64,000 bases of DNA from Nostocales cyanobacterium HT-58-2. GTDB lineage: Bacteria > Cyanobacteriota > Cyanobacteriia > Cyanobacteriales > Nostocaceae. Below, piece after piece: positions 1-7,753 of the stretch (positions are counted from its first letter, which is position 1; each line of letters opens with the position of its first letter). A model generated the notes under the pieces. The model did not search any database, was not told the DNA's origin, and saw only the letters and a program-made list of their open reading frames with translations. The position numbers were made by a program, and so were the translations under genes. The stretch spans positions 5,211,501 through 5,275,500 of the forward strand of contig CP019636.1 in NCBI GenBank assembly GCA_002163975.1. The letters run 5' to 3'.

Positions 1-438
1 TGTCTGTTGTGGTAGAACCCACCTATTTAAGAGTTGTGATTGTTGCGTCCAAGTGGTGGCGTCTTGCACAGCAATTGTTGCTGCCCCTTGTGTGTACAAC
101 TCCAATTCTGCGATCGGTTTAGCAGCGTCAGCTCCAATCATCTGAGCAATTTTCTCACGATGAGGCATTTCTCCATGCCAAAGGGCACTGCTTGGTTGGG
201 GATCATCCATGAAGAGTTCTAGCTTGCCTGCTGTGAGGCAAATGGCTGCGTTGGGCAGTGGAAGTCCTGCAAAGTAAAGAAAATGACTGCTTGCACGAAA
301 GGGAAAGACATTTGCTGGGAAATTACGCGGACTGCTAGTTCCTGACCAGAGAATTGCTGGAAAATCAATGAGGTTGGCGAGTCGTTGTCGGCGATCGCGC
401 AAAGTATCAATAAGGGAGCTAGAGGTTTTTTGGATCAT
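1..438 (-). CDS. Xaa-Pro aminopeptidase (aminopeptidase P family), 5' part only
   Basis: Reading leftward from an ATG at 438 there is an uninterrupted frame of 146 codons that runs off the window edge, so only the N-terminal domain is visible. The translated segment contains LWSGTSSPRNFPANVFPFRA, then HFLYFAGLP and KLELFMDDP, which is the pattern of the creatinase/prolidase N-terminal domain of aminopeptidase P (cleaves the bond before a penultimate proline; cytoplasmic, two metal ions). The metal-binding catalytic domain would lie outside the window. Family assignment is from motif memory; the exact subtype cannot be judged from this fragment. Confidence 0.8.
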   Translation of the reverse strand, partial: MIQKTSSSLIDTLRDRRQRLANLIDFPAILWSGTSSPRNFPANVFPFRASSHFLYFAGLPLPNAAICLTAGKLELFMDDPQPSSALWHGEMPHREKIAQMIGADAAKPIAELELYTQGAATIAVQDATTWTQQSQLLNRWVLPQQT

Positions 439-680
439 AACTGGTCAGTGAGTGCAAATATCTCAAAACTATTCTGCATCAACCCCTAATGTTTAAGGAA
501 GTGCTTCCTCCTACACCCGAGTGAGTGAAGAGGAAGCACAATTCAGACGTGTTTATCCTGGGTGATGGATCTCACCAACTTTATATAGGCAGACAAGAAA
601 ACAACTTATGCACTAAAAAACACCGTACCCTCTCATATCGTTAGTGCTAATTTAGCAACTTGGTATCATAACAGTTAAAC

Positions 681-1919
681 TCACTGCAATCTACGCATCA
701 GCAAAGCTAAACGAATCTGTACCGCGTCATCAAAGCGACGCGGGTCAAGCCCAGTGAGTAGGGTAATCTTATCTAATCGATAACTCAAAGTATTCCGGTG
801 AATTGACAGCTGACTGGCTGTGGAAGAAGGACAGCAGTCTTCAGAAAAGAATGCATCTAAAGTTGCTAGTAATTGCGGTTCGTGGTTAAGAGGACTCAGT
901 AGATATGTTGCCAATTCAATTTTTGTTTGCTCATCCGCCACACCAATAAAAGCTGCAATTCCCAATCTATCTAAGCAATGAACTTTGTTGTGATCGTGAA
1001 AGCGACAGCCCAATGATAAAGCCGCCCGTGCATCTTGATATGATTGGGCAAGTCCCCGAACTCCTGGATGATATCGACCAATACCAATGCTAATCGATAC
1101 ATTAGTGTCACGCCGCAACCGTAATAATAATCCCCCAGCCGCCCGCTTTAGCGCAGTAAGATTTGCCCAAGAAGAACTGCACTGCTCTGGTACATCACCA
1201 CGATTTGCCCAACTCCCCAAGTTTTTCGTATCACTAGCCTTGAGAACAGCCACTTCTCCATCACCAAGATAAGCGCAAATCGTGTCGTTAGGTAGATGGA
1301 AAAAGCTGACGACACTTCCTATAACTAGAGTTGCTCGTCGTATTTGTACCTCTGGTAAAGAGGATGTAGCAACACAGGAACGCGGGGACACAAGGATATT
1401 GTCCCTCTGTGCGTCATGACAAAAGTTATTACTTAGAATGTAGTCAGCAGCATCAATCAAAATGACTGCGCGAGGTGGTGTTAAATCTAACCCTAAAATT
1501 TTACTGTAGTGTAGAATATTAGCCTCATCATCTATTAAGCCGTTAAGTAAGTCGTAGATAAACTTATTTTTTAAATGATGTTGGTTAGGTAAAGCATCAA
1601 TAACTGCTGTTTGATTAACTACCAAGTCTACAATGACCTGTGCCAAACGAGGAGAAATTTTCTCACCATTGTGTGGTTTGCCAATAATCACTTCACCTAC
1701 TTGTGTATCAAAACAAATCGCTACTCGTAAGTAGTCAAGAGTGAGTTTTTCACAACTGTGTTTAAAAGGAAGCTTGACTAGCTTGGGATCGCTACTGCCA
1801 ATGACTATAGAATGCTGGTCAATGACGAAAACTGTAGCGCATAATAGTTGCGCCACTCTTTCCGCGACTATTTTTGCAACTCGCTCAAATTTTGTAGTGG
1901 TAGTTAATAAAGCTGTCAT
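681..1919 (-). CDS. CdaR/PucR-family transcriptional regulator
   Basis: 412 aa. The last 60 residues carry the PucR-type helix-turn-helix (SIHRNTLSYRLDKI followed by TGLDPR and a leucine-rich end), which is diagnostic of CdaR/PucR regulators. The middle part (about 265-310) contains VSISIGIGRYHPGVRGLAQS and the following helix typical of the degenerate GGDEF-like domain of this family. The first 130 residues resemble the sugar-diacid sensing region of CdaR but less clearly. Such proteins bind DNA and usually activate catabolic or amino-acid genes in response to a small ligand. It is transcribed away from the SDR gene at 2182, with about 260 bp of AT-rich sequence between their starts, so it may regulate that gene; this is inference. 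The ligand is unknown. Confidence 0.85.
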   Translation of the reverse strand: MTALLTTTTKFERVAKIVAERVAQLLCATVFVIDQHSIVIGSSDPKLVKLPFKHSCEKLTLDYLRVAICFDTQVGEVIIGKPHNGEKISPRLAQVIVDLVVNQTAVIDALPNQHHLKNKFIYDLLNGLIDDEANILHYSKILGLDLTPPRAVILIDAADYILSNNFCHDAQRDNILVSPRSCVATSSLPEVQIRRATLVIGSVVSFFHLPNDTICAYLGDGEVAVLKASDTKNLGSWANRGDVPEQCSSSWANLTALKRAAGGLLLRLRRDTNVSISIGIGRYHPGVRGLAQSYQDARAALSLGCRFHDHNKVHCLDRLGIAAFIGVADEQTKIELATYLLSPLNHEPQLLATLDAFFSEDCCPSSTASQLSIHRNTLSYRLDKITLLTGLDPRRFDDAVQIRLALLMRRLQ

Positions 1920-2181
1920 TTATACGTAGTACCCAGGCGCTTTCTACTGCTGTCATATCGAAAGCAGTATCGAAGAGATATCGCAAAGAGTCATCATTCT
2001 TATGACAGACAATTATAGAGATGCATGATAAAAAACTCTGTTTTTTTTATTTCTAAATACTTATACAATTAGATAGAGAAAAATTTTTTGCTAGTTTTTC
2101 TGCCAGTAGTAGTATGAATTTAAACAAGATTTTATGTTACACAACTAGTGTTTAGAAAAAATCATAAGTCTTTTTATTTTT

Positions 2182-2964
2182 ATGCAATTAACAGGTAAAG
2201 TTGCCCTAATTACTGGAGCAGGTTCAGGTATAGCTAAAGCAGCAGCAAAATTATTTGCCAAAGAAGGTGCAAAAATTGCTGCTTTGGGTCGCACAGAGGA
2301 CGAAGTAGAAAAAACTGTTAGCGAAATTCAGAATAATAATGGGGAAGCAATATCGCTAGTTGCCGATATTTCGCATGCAGAAGAAATGCAAAAAGCAACT
2401 CAACAAGTTATAGATACGTGGGGGCACCTGGACATTGTGTTTGCTAATGCTGGTATTAATGGCGTATGGGCACCCATAGAGGAATTGGCACCCCAAGAGT
2501 GGGATAAAACAGTAAATGTTAATTTAAAAGGAACGTTTCTCACAGTAAAATACGCTGTACCTTATTTGAAGAAGCAGGGGGGTTCTGTGATCATCACTTC
2601 ATCTATCAATGGTACACGTACCTTTAGCAACACTGGTGCAACTGCTTATTCATGTACAAAAGCCGCACAAGTAGCTTTTACAAAAATGGTAGCTTTGGAG
2701 CTAGCTCAATACCGCATTCGTGTTAATGTCATTTGCCCTGGTGCTGTTGAAACAAATATTGATCAAAACACTCAAAGAAGAGATTTAGAAAACGTTCAAG
2801 AACCTGTTGAATTTCCCGAAGGGAAGATTCCTTTGACTGATGGGAAACCAGGAACATCCCAGCAGGTGGCACAATTAGTTCTCTTTTTAGCATCAGATGC
2901 TTCCAGCCACATCACTGGTACCGAAGTTTGGATTGATGGAGGAGAATCATTGTTGAAAGCTTAG
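2182..2964 (+). CDS. Short-chain dehydrogenase/reductase (SDR)
   Basis: 260 aa, a full-length classical SDR. It has the Rossmann nucleotide-binding start TGAGSGIA at residues 11-18, ANAG at 88-91, Asn114, the catalytic Ser140/141, and YSCTK (Tyr156, Lys160), followed by the PG motif of the cofactor-binding loop. The usual TGxxxGIG motif ends in Ala instead of Gly here (codon GCT), an uncommon change that may weaken cofactor binding. NAD(P)-dependent oxidation or reduction of an alcohol or ketone is expected; the substrate cannot be inferred. It is divergent from the CdaR-like regulator, a common arrangement for a regulator and its target. No clear terminator follows. Confidence 0.88.
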   Translation: MQLTGKVALITGAGSGIAKAAAKLFAKEGAKIAALGRTEDEVEKTVSEIQNNNGEAISLVADISHAEEMQKATQQVIDTWGHLDIVFANAGINGVWAPIEELAPQEWDKTVNVNLKGTFLTVKYAVPYLKKQGGSVIITSSINGTRTFSNTGATAYSCTKAAQVAFTKMVALELAQYRIRVNVICPGAVETNIDQNTQRRDLENVQEPVEFPEGKIPLTDGKPGTSQQVAQLVLFLASDASSHITGTEVWIDGGESLLKA

Positions 2965-3169
2965 TACGAGATGATTGATATCACTTCCTCAAATCGACCT
3001 TATCCATGGACGCAAACCGCGATGACTTTCGCTACCACCAGAGCTAATCTTATACGCTGAAATCTGTATCTCTCAAAACATTGGACTTTATGGTTGATAT
3101 TTTGTGTAAATTCATACTCTAGGGGTTTTAAGCAAATAGAGCATGGTAGATGAGATGTTAGGTTATTGG

Positions 3170-3436
3170 TTACTCCTCCACCAAAAGTGTGGGTAAATAA
3201 TCTATTTGGTGTTGTGAAGTTAGCAATTCATCCCAAATGACGTTTGGATGCTTTGGAGGAAGTAGTTTACCTCGAACCACCTCTCCTACTGTTATGGCTT
3301 GATTAGCACGGCACCAGAGTACTTCAGCTTGGTTTCTTTGCGTCGCATTGTACTGCAAGATAAGGTAGCTTTGGTCTTTATCATCCCTTCCTATAACGAT
3401 AAAATCTGATATTTCCTGTTTATTATCTTGTTGCAC
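3170..3436 (-). CDS. Small hypothetical protein, 88 aa
   Basis: An 88-residue frame starting at GTG (3436). The protein is mixed alpha/beta in character, with hydrophobic segments such as DFIVIG and SYLILQY and an acidic C-terminus; there is no signal peptide, membrane segment or recognisable motif. It is bordered by repeat-rich DNA downstream of the start (3.4-3.6 kb) and by the tail-to-tail SDR gene. I do not recognise the family. It could be a small cyanobacterial conserved protein; the lack of an obvious Shine-Dalgarno sequence keeps confidence moderate. Confidence 0.5.
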   Translation of the reverse strand: MQQDNKQEISDFIVIGRDDKDQSYLILQYNATQRNQAEVLWCRANQAITVGEVVRGKLLPPKHPNVIWDELLTSQHQIDYLPTLLVEE

Positions 3437-3590
3437 GGGCTTGTCTACATAAATTTCAAGTTTATAGATTCATACTTGTGATCTATGTCACTATCCGGTA
3501 ATTATTCAAAATTTCTTATAATAACTATGTACCAATCCTATCTAATTTGTAAAAATTAATATTTTTAAATATAAATGTGGAGCAATGAGA

Positions 3591-3800
3591 CAGCGCTGCA
3601 GGAGGGTTTCCAACGCCAGATGCTCCACTTGGGGAAACACGCCAGGTGCTACAACGCGGGGAACCCGCGCAACGCACTGGCTCCCCAAGACCGCACTGGC
3701 TCCTCCGCAGGCGACTGGCGAAAGGGTCTCCCGACTTGAGCGGACTAGCGTCAAGTAGCGTTTTCCCTCCGGAAGAAACTGCAGCGCTGCAGGGGGATGA
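3591..3800. repeat. GC-rich patch of iterated short repeats
   Basis: This stretch is much richer in GC than its AT-rich flanks and is built from short repeated words: CAGCGCTGCAG occurs near both ends (3593 and 3779), and AACGCCAGATGCT, AACGCACTGGCTCCCC and GGCGACTGGCGAAAG lie between them. Several of the same words recur at 5846-5969. Open frames through it (both strands) are a by-product of the composition. It looks like a mobile or expanding palindromic intergenic repeat of the type common in large cyanobacterial genomes. Confidence 0.7.
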
Positions 3801-4003
3801 GCCTCCTCATGGAGACACAGTAGCGGTAAAGAGAGGAAAGTGTCTGTTGGCGCACCAGAGGTCAAAGAGAGATTTCTACCAATGATTCAGAATTGCTATA
3901 GTTTCAGAATCTAATTTTTATTTTGTCTTTGCCGCACTTACCACGACTTAATATATACAACACAACAGTATTCAATTAATATAACGACCACTCCCGAATT
4001 AAG

Positions 4004-4360
4004 AAAAAAAAAGAGTGGGAGCAAGCATACCAAACGCTATCACACTCCCACTTACCATTTACCGCTGAAGAGACAGGAATATGTACAGACGTTGCCAGTG
4101 ATTTAGGGGGCTAATGTGCAGGTCAAGGACAACGCTGATACGGGCTGGATATTCCCGGTGCGGTAAATGTAAACCTAATCTTGGATATTGATTTGTCTTA
4201 ACAACTTGGAGATGCACTTTCGATTTGTCTTTTGATTTTTTAGTAGAAGATGTATCACATTTAAATTGGTATGTGATACACCCTGATAACAACACCCTTG
4301 AAGTCGTTTACCATCTTTAATGTAACTGAGTTACTCATAGATTGGTTGCCATTTTGGCAA
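4004..4360 (-). ncRNA. Putative structured RNA with intrinsic terminator, copy 1
   Basis: On the minus strand this region is a chain of strong inverted repeats ending in an intrinsic terminator. From 5' to 3' of the RNA: a TTGCCA/TGGCAA hairpin (4346-4360), a GTAAC/GTTAC hairpin (4322-4334), a perfect 10-bp stem (4251-4260 with 4271-4280), then a nested domain closed by a perfect 10-bp stem (4056-4065 with 4160-4169), with inner stems at 4076-4082/4149-4155 (7 bp) and 4089-4094/4130-4135 (6 bp, one G-U wobble possible only in the minus-strand RNA). It ends with AGTGGGAG/CTCCCACT (4014-4021, 4045-4052) followed by nine U. The 5' end and promoter are not defined. A 78-codon frame on the same strand exists but is broken by a stop in copy 2. 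Family unknown to me. Confidence 0.55.
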
Positions 4361-4508
4361 GTTTCTTCTTTTCTTGATAAACCGTTAACCACAGCACAAA
4401 TTAGCATTTTTCAAAATCATTCCTCTTTTTTTTCTTCTTGTCATCTTCAGTATATGTTAGCTCTAATTATAGTAAAAATCGCTTACTTTACCTTCAGGAA
4501 GCTACTTT
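4015..4508. repeat. 494-bp duplicated element, copy 1
   Basis: Positions 4015-4508 match 4681-5174 at a constant offset of 666 bp with no net insertion or deletion; by eye about 95% of bases agree, and the first 160 bases are almost identical. Differences cluster toward the 3' end on the plus strand. The two copies are separated by 172 bp of AT-rich DNA. There are no evident flanking target duplications. The strongest structural signals are on the minus strand (see ncRNA entries). Confidence 0.9.
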
Positions 4509-4672
4509 GCGCTCTCTTTCTATAGAAGATAAATTTGATATTTGCTTTATTTTATATACTGTTAGTATTTAATATACTTATTTTTCTAATTTGTTTAATT
4601 TTAAAGTGTTTAAGGGGGGGTACCCCCTTGATTAGTTATTTTTGTAATATTGAGAATGTTAATGAAAGATAT

Positions 4673-5026
4673 AAAAAAAAGTGGGAGTAAGCATACCAAA
4701 CGCTATCACACTCCCACTTACCATTTACCGCTGAAGAGACAGGAATATGTACAGACGTTGCCAGTGATTTAGGGGGCTAATGTGCAGGTCAAGGACAACG
4801 CTGATACGGGCTGGATATTCCCGGTGCGGTAAATGTAAACCTAATTCTGAATATTGATTTGTCTTAACAACTTGGAGATACACTTTCTATTTGTCTTTTG
4901 ATTTTTTAGTAGAAGATGTATCACATTTAAATTGGTATGTGATACACCCTGATAACAACACCCTTGAAGTCGTTTACCATCTTTAATGTAACTGAGTTAC
5001 TCATAGATTGGTTGCCATTTTGGCAA
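4673..5026 (-). ncRNA. Putative structured RNA with intrinsic terminator, copy 2
   Basis: Minus-strand structure matching copy 1: closing stem 4722-4731 with 4826-4835, inner stems 4742-4748/4815-4821 and 4755-4760/4796-4801, a hairpin at 4917-4946, and the terminator stem 4681-4687/4711-4717 followed by eight U (4673-4680). In this copy the minus-strand frame that spans copy 1 meets an in-frame TAG, which argues that RNA rather than protein is the conserved product. Transcription has not been shown. Confidence 0.55.
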
Positions 5027-5174
5027 GTTTCTTCTTTTTTTGATAAACCGTTAACCACAGCACAAATTAGCATTTTCTCACTGCTATTCCTTTTTTTTTC
5101 TTCTTGTCATCTTCAGTATATGTTAGCTCTAATTATAGTGAAAATCGCTTACTCTGTGCTCTGGAGGCTACTTT
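4681..5174. repeat. 494-bp duplicated element, copy 2
   Basis: Second copy of the element at 4015-4508, same orientation, offset 666 bp. All inverted repeats described for copy 1 are retained at the corresponding positions, including the 10-bp closing stem and the terminal AGTGGGAG-type stem. Substitutions fall mostly outside the paired core. Immediately downstream begins an array of short palindromic repeats. Confidence 0.9.
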
Positions 5175-5200
5175 ATTGCATTTTTTTCCTGAGGATTAAT

Positions 5201-5318
5201 GTGGGGTTTGACCCCTTAATTTGAATTAATAAAGATGAGTCATACTCCTGTATCTTATGTAAATTGATGATGGGTCATACCCCTTATTTTGTATGAATAA
5301 ATGATGGGTCTGACCCCT
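5201..5318. repeat. Four tandem units of a 33-35-bp palindromic repeat
   Basis: Units begin at 5201, 5234, 5269 and 5303, each with a small palindrome of the form GGGTCATACCC or GGGGTTTGACCCC followed by an AT-rich spacer ending AATTAAT or AATAAAT. Spacing is 33, 35 and 34 bp. A related palindrome, seven G then TACCCCC, is seen at 4614-4626 between the two 494-bp copies. No spacer-like unique sequence is present, so it is not a CRISPR array. Confidence 0.7.
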
Positions 5319-5832
5319 TTATCCGTAGCAATTAACCATTCAATGTCTTCTAATATCTCTCTAACTGCTCTCTTTATTAAATCAATGCAACGTTTCTAAC
5401 ATTTAGCTAAAAGCTGTGTTCTTTTTCCCCAGTACTCTCCAGAGGATGTCTAGTCAATTCCTGGCAAGCCTGTCCTAGCTCTTCCAGTCAGTCCAAGACT
5501 GATTCATTCTCAAAAGGAAAAAATTGACTTGATATTATAGCCAAACCGACGAATTGCAGAGTTCATTGAGGAAAAGCTACAAATGCGGAACAAATTAATG
5601 ATGAAACTGTGGAATGATTGAGAAATTTGTGGCGGCGTCACTCAATCATTGCTGTATCATCTCTAACAAACACACCTTAACGAGGGTTGTTTCACTAAAG
5701 ACTTAACGACTAAATCCCTCCTGGTTTTGGATCTCAGGGATACTAGCCTGCATCGTCCTGTGGTTCTTATAGCAGTTTTCTGTAGTGTGGGCATTGCCTA
5801 CTAACATCTTAAACATCCATCACATACCCTTT
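5319..5832. other. Gene-free stretch
   Basis: About 500 bp without a supportable gene. All frames are broken by several stops; a short plus-strand segment near 5565-5625 (reading about RRIAEFIEEKLQMRNKL) could be a remnant of a coding sequence, but it is too short to assign. No terminator, tRNA or regulatory motif is evident. Confidence 0.5.
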
Positions 5833-6003
5833 GATAGCAACGCCCAACGCCAGATGCTTCTCCTTACGGAGACGATGCTTTGAACAAGCCGGGAAACCCT
5901 TTCAGCAGTCTTGCCGTGAGAGCGGGAAACCCTTCTGCAGCGCTGCTTCACCAACGCACTGGCTCCCCTACAATTTGTGGTCTCATCATTTAAAAAGCCC
6001 TGT
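5833..6003. repeat. Dispersed intergenic repeat split by a GC-rich insertion
   Basis: The outer parts (5833-5846, GATAGCAACGCCCA, and 5970-6003, ATTTGTGGTCTCATCATT followed by AAGCCCTGT) match the uninterrupted repeat at 8726-8782. Between them lies about 125 bp of GC-rich sequence carrying the same words as the patch at 3591-3800 (AACGCCAGATGCT, GCAGCGCTGC, AACGCACTGGCTCCCC). The layout reads as a GC-rich repeat inserted into an older dispersed repeat. Confidence 0.6.
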
Positions 6004-6394
6004 AACACTTGGGATACAGACTTTACCTGTTCTTGTTTTCAATCTTTTTTGTAGGCTGTTCCCATCATTACCGCTTTTTTTGCTTAGTAATCAATTTTTC
6101 TGTCTTCTGCTGTTGGTTTACTTGACTCAAACTAACAGCGATGATGTGTGTGAGTTCTGCTGCTGTTTGATATGCAAGTTTAATGTCTGCGTTTGCTTTG
6201 CTACTCATAGCCATGTTCGTATTTGCTGATTACTTGTTGTCACCCAGATTACAATAGAGAGTAATACTTAAGCTTCATCCGGTTGGATCACCCGATCAGG
6301 TGATTCTGAGTGAGAGCAAGAAGTCATGCACTGGCTAGTGATTTATTGGCAGCCTGTCTTCATCACAAATTTAAGATCTACAACTTTAGCACAA
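6004..6394. other. Gene-free stretch downstream of fabG
   Basis: No convincing gene. A small palindrome ATCACC/GGTGAT lies near 6287-6304. Plus-strand frames here are short and rich in Cys, Phe and Leu, typical of non-coding AT-rich DNA. Confidence 0.5.
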
Positions 6395-6417
6395 TGCTGA
6401 GTGATTTCCACTCAGCA
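6395..6417 (-). terminator. Hairpin at the 3' end of fabG
   Basis: Perfect 9-bp stem TGCTGAGTG/CACTCAGCA with a 5-nt loop, 12 bp beyond the fabG stop codon. No strong U-tract follows on the minus strand, so it may act as an RNA-stabilising 3' hairpin or weak terminator. Confidence 0.5.
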
Positions 6418-6428
6418 CTAACTACCGC

Positions 6429-7193
6429 TTATGCCATAACCATTCCACCATCGACGTTAAAAACTTGTCCAGTTATGTATGCGGCGGCGGGGTCAGCAGC
6501 GAGGAAGCGTATCATACCAGCAACTTCTTCTGGTTGACCATATCGACCAAGAGGGATGTACTTCAAGATCTCTTCAGCGTTGAGATTGCTGGTCATGTCG
6601 GTGGCGATGAAACCAGGGGCGACGGCATTAACAGTAATGCCGCGAGAGGCAAGTTCTTTGGCAATAGTTTTGGTAAAGCCGATGACGCCTGCTTTGGCAG
6701 CGCTATAGTTGGCTTGTCCGGGGTTGCCCATTTGTCCCGCGACAGAAGTAATGTTGATAATCCGTCCCGAACGTTGTTTGAGCATGATTTTACTGGCAGC
6801 ACGAGTGCATAAGAAAACGCCAGTCAGATTAAGGTCAATCACGGCTTGCCAGTCTTCTGGTTTCATTCGTAAAAGTAGTGTGTCGCGAGTAATACCTGCG
6901 TTGTTCACCAAGATATCGACGCGATTGAACTTTTCCATCACGCTATTGACTAGCGCCTCTACCTGGTCAGCTTGAGAAACGTCGGCTTGGAGTGCGATCG
7001 CACTTCCTCCTGCTTTTGTGATTGTATCGACGACTTCTTGGGCTGCATGACTAGAACTGGCGTAATTAACAACGACGTTCGCTCCCAGTTTTGCTAATTC
7101 TTGTGCAATTGCTCGCCCAATTCCCCGTGAAGCCCCAGTGATAATTGCTACCTGTCCACGCAAACTTTGCAAATTTTCTGGCAATAGTTCCAT
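6429..7193 (-). CDS. fabG: 3-oxoacyl-[acyl-carrier-protein] reductase FabG
   Basis: 254 aa. NADPH-dependent reduction of 3-oxoacyl-ACP in the fatty-acid elongation cycle, cytoplasmic, usually a tetramer. It shows all SDR/FabG marks: TGASRGIG at 19-26, NNAG at 97-100 followed by ITRD, the catalytic Ser150, YSAAK (Tyr163, Lys167) and the FabG-typical VNAVAPGFIATDMT. The C-terminus YITGQVFNVDGGMVM is also typical. Start chosen at the ATG at 7193; a 140-bp gap separates it from the divergent thioredoxin gene. Length and motifs fit cyanobacterial FabG closely. Confidence 0.95.
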   Translation of the reverse strand: MELLPENLQSLRGQVAIITGASRGIGRAIAQELAKLGANVVVNYASSSHAAQEVVDTITKAGGSAIALQADVSQADQVEALVNSVMEKFNRVDILVNNAGITRDTLLLRMKPEDWQAVIDLNLTGVFLCTRAASKIMLKQRSGRIINITSVAGQMGNPGQANYSAAKAGVIGFTKTIAKELASRGITVNAVAPGFIATDMTSNLNAEEILKYIPLGRYGQPEEVAGMIRFLAADPAAAYITGQVFNVDGGMVMA

Positions 7194-7336
7194 GAATATT
7201 CCTCTTTACTATCATCGGCTAATCATCATAGGGTGATTGTGCGTCAACAATAAAAACAATCTAGGAGATTACACAGATCAACTCTGGCAAAGACTACTAT
7301 TGAAAAATCAAATAGTAGAAATCTGGTACGTGTCAC

Positions 7337-7654
7337 ATGACTACTAAAAAGCAATTCAACAGCTTTGAAGAAATGCTGTCTGGTTCTGATGTCCCTGTGT
7401 TAGTGGATTTTTACGCCGAGTGGTGTGGACCTTGTCACATGATGAGTCCTATTTTAGAGCAAGTTAACAATCAGCTCCAAGGACGCATACGAGTCGTCAA
7501 AATTGATACTGAAAAATACCCCCAATTAGCAAGTCAGTATGAAATTTATGCTTTACCAACGTTGATACTGTTTAATAAGGGTGAGCCAGTGGATCGGATT
7601 GAGGGTGTGGTGCAAGCACCGCAATTGGTGCAGCATTTAACAACATTAATTTAA
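7337..7654 (+). CDS. Thioredoxin, y-type (TrxQ-like)
   Basis: 105 aa, single thioredoxin fold. The redox motif WCGPC is at residues 29-33 and the cis-proline is in ALPT (Pro74). VLVDFYAEWCGPC, VVKIDTEKYP and ALPTLILFNKG closely resemble plant y-type thioredoxins and the cyanobacterial TrxQ group rather than the m-type TrxA, so a role in reducing peroxiredoxins and other antioxidant enzymes is likely (family knowledge). Cytosolic, no signal peptide. Divergent from fabG; a 10-bp perfect hairpin lies just beyond its stop. Confidence 0.88.
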   Translation: MTTKKQFNSFEEMLSGSDVPVLVDFYAEWCGPCHMMSPILEQVNNQLQGRIRVVKIDTEKYPQLASQYEIYALPTLILFNKGEPVDRIEGVVQAPQLVQHLTTLI

Positions 7655-7667
7655 AACAATTTTTCTA

Positions 7668-7695
7668 GTAGAGTCGCCACACATTGCGACTCTAC
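7668..7695. terminator. Intergenic hairpin between convergent trx and holB
   Basis: Perfect 10-bp inverted repeat GTAGAGTCGC/GCGACTCTAC with an 8-nt loop, placed 14 bp past the thioredoxin stop and before the holB stop. No U-tract on either strand; position suggests a shared 3'-end hairpin. Confidence 0.5.
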
Positions 7696-7753
7696 CAGTC
7701 ATCTAAACTTAATACTCTTCCCCATCAACAGATGGACAACTTAACTGTTAAAT

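Noticed and set aside
3542..3885. Coding frames of 79-107 codons over the GC-rich patch
   Set aside because: Both strands are open only because of the repeat composition; the frames consist of repeated words and have no homologous look.
4059..4295. 78-codon minus-strand frame in the duplicated element
   Set aside because: Copy 2 has an in-frame TAG, and the sequence is dominated by perfect inverted repeats with a terminator, so protein coding is less likely than RNA.
4298..5224. Two similar plus-strand frames starting TTGAAGTCGTTTACC, in both 494-bp copies (75 and 86 codons)
   Set aside because: They begin at TTG without a ribosome site, change frame context at the divergent 3' end, and lie opposite the structured RNA; the shared sequence is explained by the duplication.
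5201..5318. CRISPR array
   Set aside because: The repeats are short palindromes with AT-rich, similar spacers; no unique spacers, leader or cas genes are present.
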